Below, in pieces: positions 63,406 to 64,000 of a stretch of DNA of 64,000 nt. Origin of the DNA: Actinomyces gerencseriae DSM 6844 (GTDB taxonomy: Bacteria > Actinomycetota > Actinomycetes > Actinomycetales > Actinomycetaceae); assembly GCF_000429265.1 (NCBI RefSeq), contig NZ_AUBN01000012.1, forward strand, positions 89,716 to 153,715, given 5' to 3'. Made by a program: the position numbers and the translations under genes. The notes beneath the pieces were generated by a model, which saw only the letters and a program-made list of their open reading frames with translations, was not told the DNA's origin and did not search any database. Positions within the stretch are counted from its first letter, which is position 1, and each line of letters begins with the position of its first letter.

Positions 63406-63649
63406 CATCCTCCTCCGAGGCCCGGGCCCGGCACCGAAGTCGGCGTCGGCACCGTGTCGCGCGATGTATGCGTGCGTCACGACCCTGCTGCCCGCCCAAC
63501 CCTGAGACTGCTCACCGAGCTCTCGGAGGGATGGGCGAATGGAATGGAGTGGGTGGTTCTCGGACTGGGGAGGTTCTCCGGTCCTTCGTGTGTGAGGGTG
63601 CGGTCGGGGCGGGCGGGGGCCGGCGGTTCGGTGTCCCGGGGTCCTGCGC
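63406..63649. other. Stretch where a PIN toxin might have been
   Basis: No gene or family motif was found between the antitoxin-like gene and array D. Confidence 0.35.
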
Positions 63650-63783
63650 GGTCGTACCCGGGGGCGCGCGGTCGTACCCGGAAGCGCGCGGTCGTACCTT
63701 AAAGACCCTCTAAGGTACGACCGCGCGAAGTTGCGTACGACCGCGCGCGCCGGGGGTACGACCACGCGGCTTTACGTACGACC
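63650..63783. repeat. Array D: head-to-head 20-bp periodic repeat
   Basis: GGTCGTAC starts at 63650, 63670 and 63690. After the 17-bp centre CTTAAAGACCCTCTAAG (63698-63714), GTACGACC starts at 63715, 63735, 63756 and 63776 (one 21-bp step). The centre keeps CTCTAAG on the right, in the same orientation as in the other three arrays. Beyond it, 63784-64000 shows no gene. Confidence 0.9.
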
Positions 63784-64000
63784 GCGCGGGACCGATGACG
63801 CACGGCGACGAAGCGGCATACGCTCCCCGGCGCCCCGGGCTCCACAGGCCGACGGCGCACGGCGCGCGGACCAGCAGCGCAGGACTGCGGGACCCGCGGA
63901 ACGCAGCAGAACCCATGCCGACGCCAATGCGCGCACCCGCAAACAACGCGCGACGAGCACCCGGGACCTCCGAGACTCATTCGCGCAGGGGCGCGCCCGG

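Noticed and set aside
1..64000. tRNA, rRNA, riboswitch or replication origin
   Set aside because: I looked for TPsiC-like GGTTCGA words in a clover-leaf context and for rRNA-like stretches and found none; this is by eye and not a covariance search.

Overview
The window is high-GC DNA from an actinobacterium, most likely a facultatively anaerobic relative of Actinomyces/Schaalia. This rests on an oxygen-independent ribonucleotide reductase with tandem NrdR boxes, the actinobacterial pairing of a DUF1998-type helicase with small Tad pilus genes (TadE-like, DUF4244), strong GGAGG ribosome binding sites, and codon use rich in G/C at third positions. No rRNA or tRNA gene was recognised.

Left part (1-9.3 kb): the 5' part of nrdD, then gene-poor DNA with a long inverted repeat, a decayed AraC-type regulator, a decayed class I fumarase, a serine hydrolase with an apparent internal deletion, a secreted tripeptidyl-aminopeptidase-like lipoprotein, two short inverted-repeat elements, an antitoxin scrap and a coiled-coil/PH-like protein of unknown role.

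Defence island (9.3-32.7 kb): a SNF2 helicase overlapping a 1572-aa adenine methylase (both DISARM class 1-like), a low-GC AAA ATPase, a reverse-strand DprA/Smf-like protein, and then a forward operon of a 2176-aa DruE-like helicase/DUF1998/nuclease, a RelE-like/UvrD helicase fusion, a membrane protein and a HAD nucleotidase. The mixture does not match a standard DISARM or Druantia operon. The methylase changes base composition across its specificity region, which suggests exchange of the target-recognition domain.

Middle (32.7-44.0 kb): IS remnants (ISAs1-like, IS3 OrfA), an Rrf2 regulator divergent from a 14-TM exporter, YefM-YoeB, a DUF1998 helicase split by a run of seven C, a TetR/NmrA-like pair, and three Tad-type pilus genes without their assembly ATPase.

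Right part (44.4-64 kb): a SWIM-SNF2 helicase, a 5 x 22-bp tandem repeat, a Kef-like antiporter, an SMI1/KNR4 protein, a TetR/MFS pair, an 1862-aa HEPN/DUF4011/helicase/MTES/DUF3320 protein, an orphan type I-E CRISPR remnant, a XamI-like restriction-modification pair and an excisionase-type HTH protein.

Two repeated structures stand out. First, four intergenic arrays (2.3, 44.4, 59.3 and 63.7 kb) consist of the 8-mer GGTCGTAC repeated every 20 bp, running head to head into a 17-bp, partly palindromic centre (ideal form CTTAGAG-N3-CTCTAAG). The 16 bp CTCTAAGGTACGACCG at the centre are identical in all four and in the same orientation. Second, a duplicated unit of about 390 bp (20.4 and 33.8 kb) carries a 47-codon gene with a perfect Shine-Dalgarno sequence, a 35-nt hairpin that pairs fully only as RNA (G-U pairs), and a divergent ORF start that in one copy has become the 5' end of the DprA-like gene. 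I do not recognise either as a described element.
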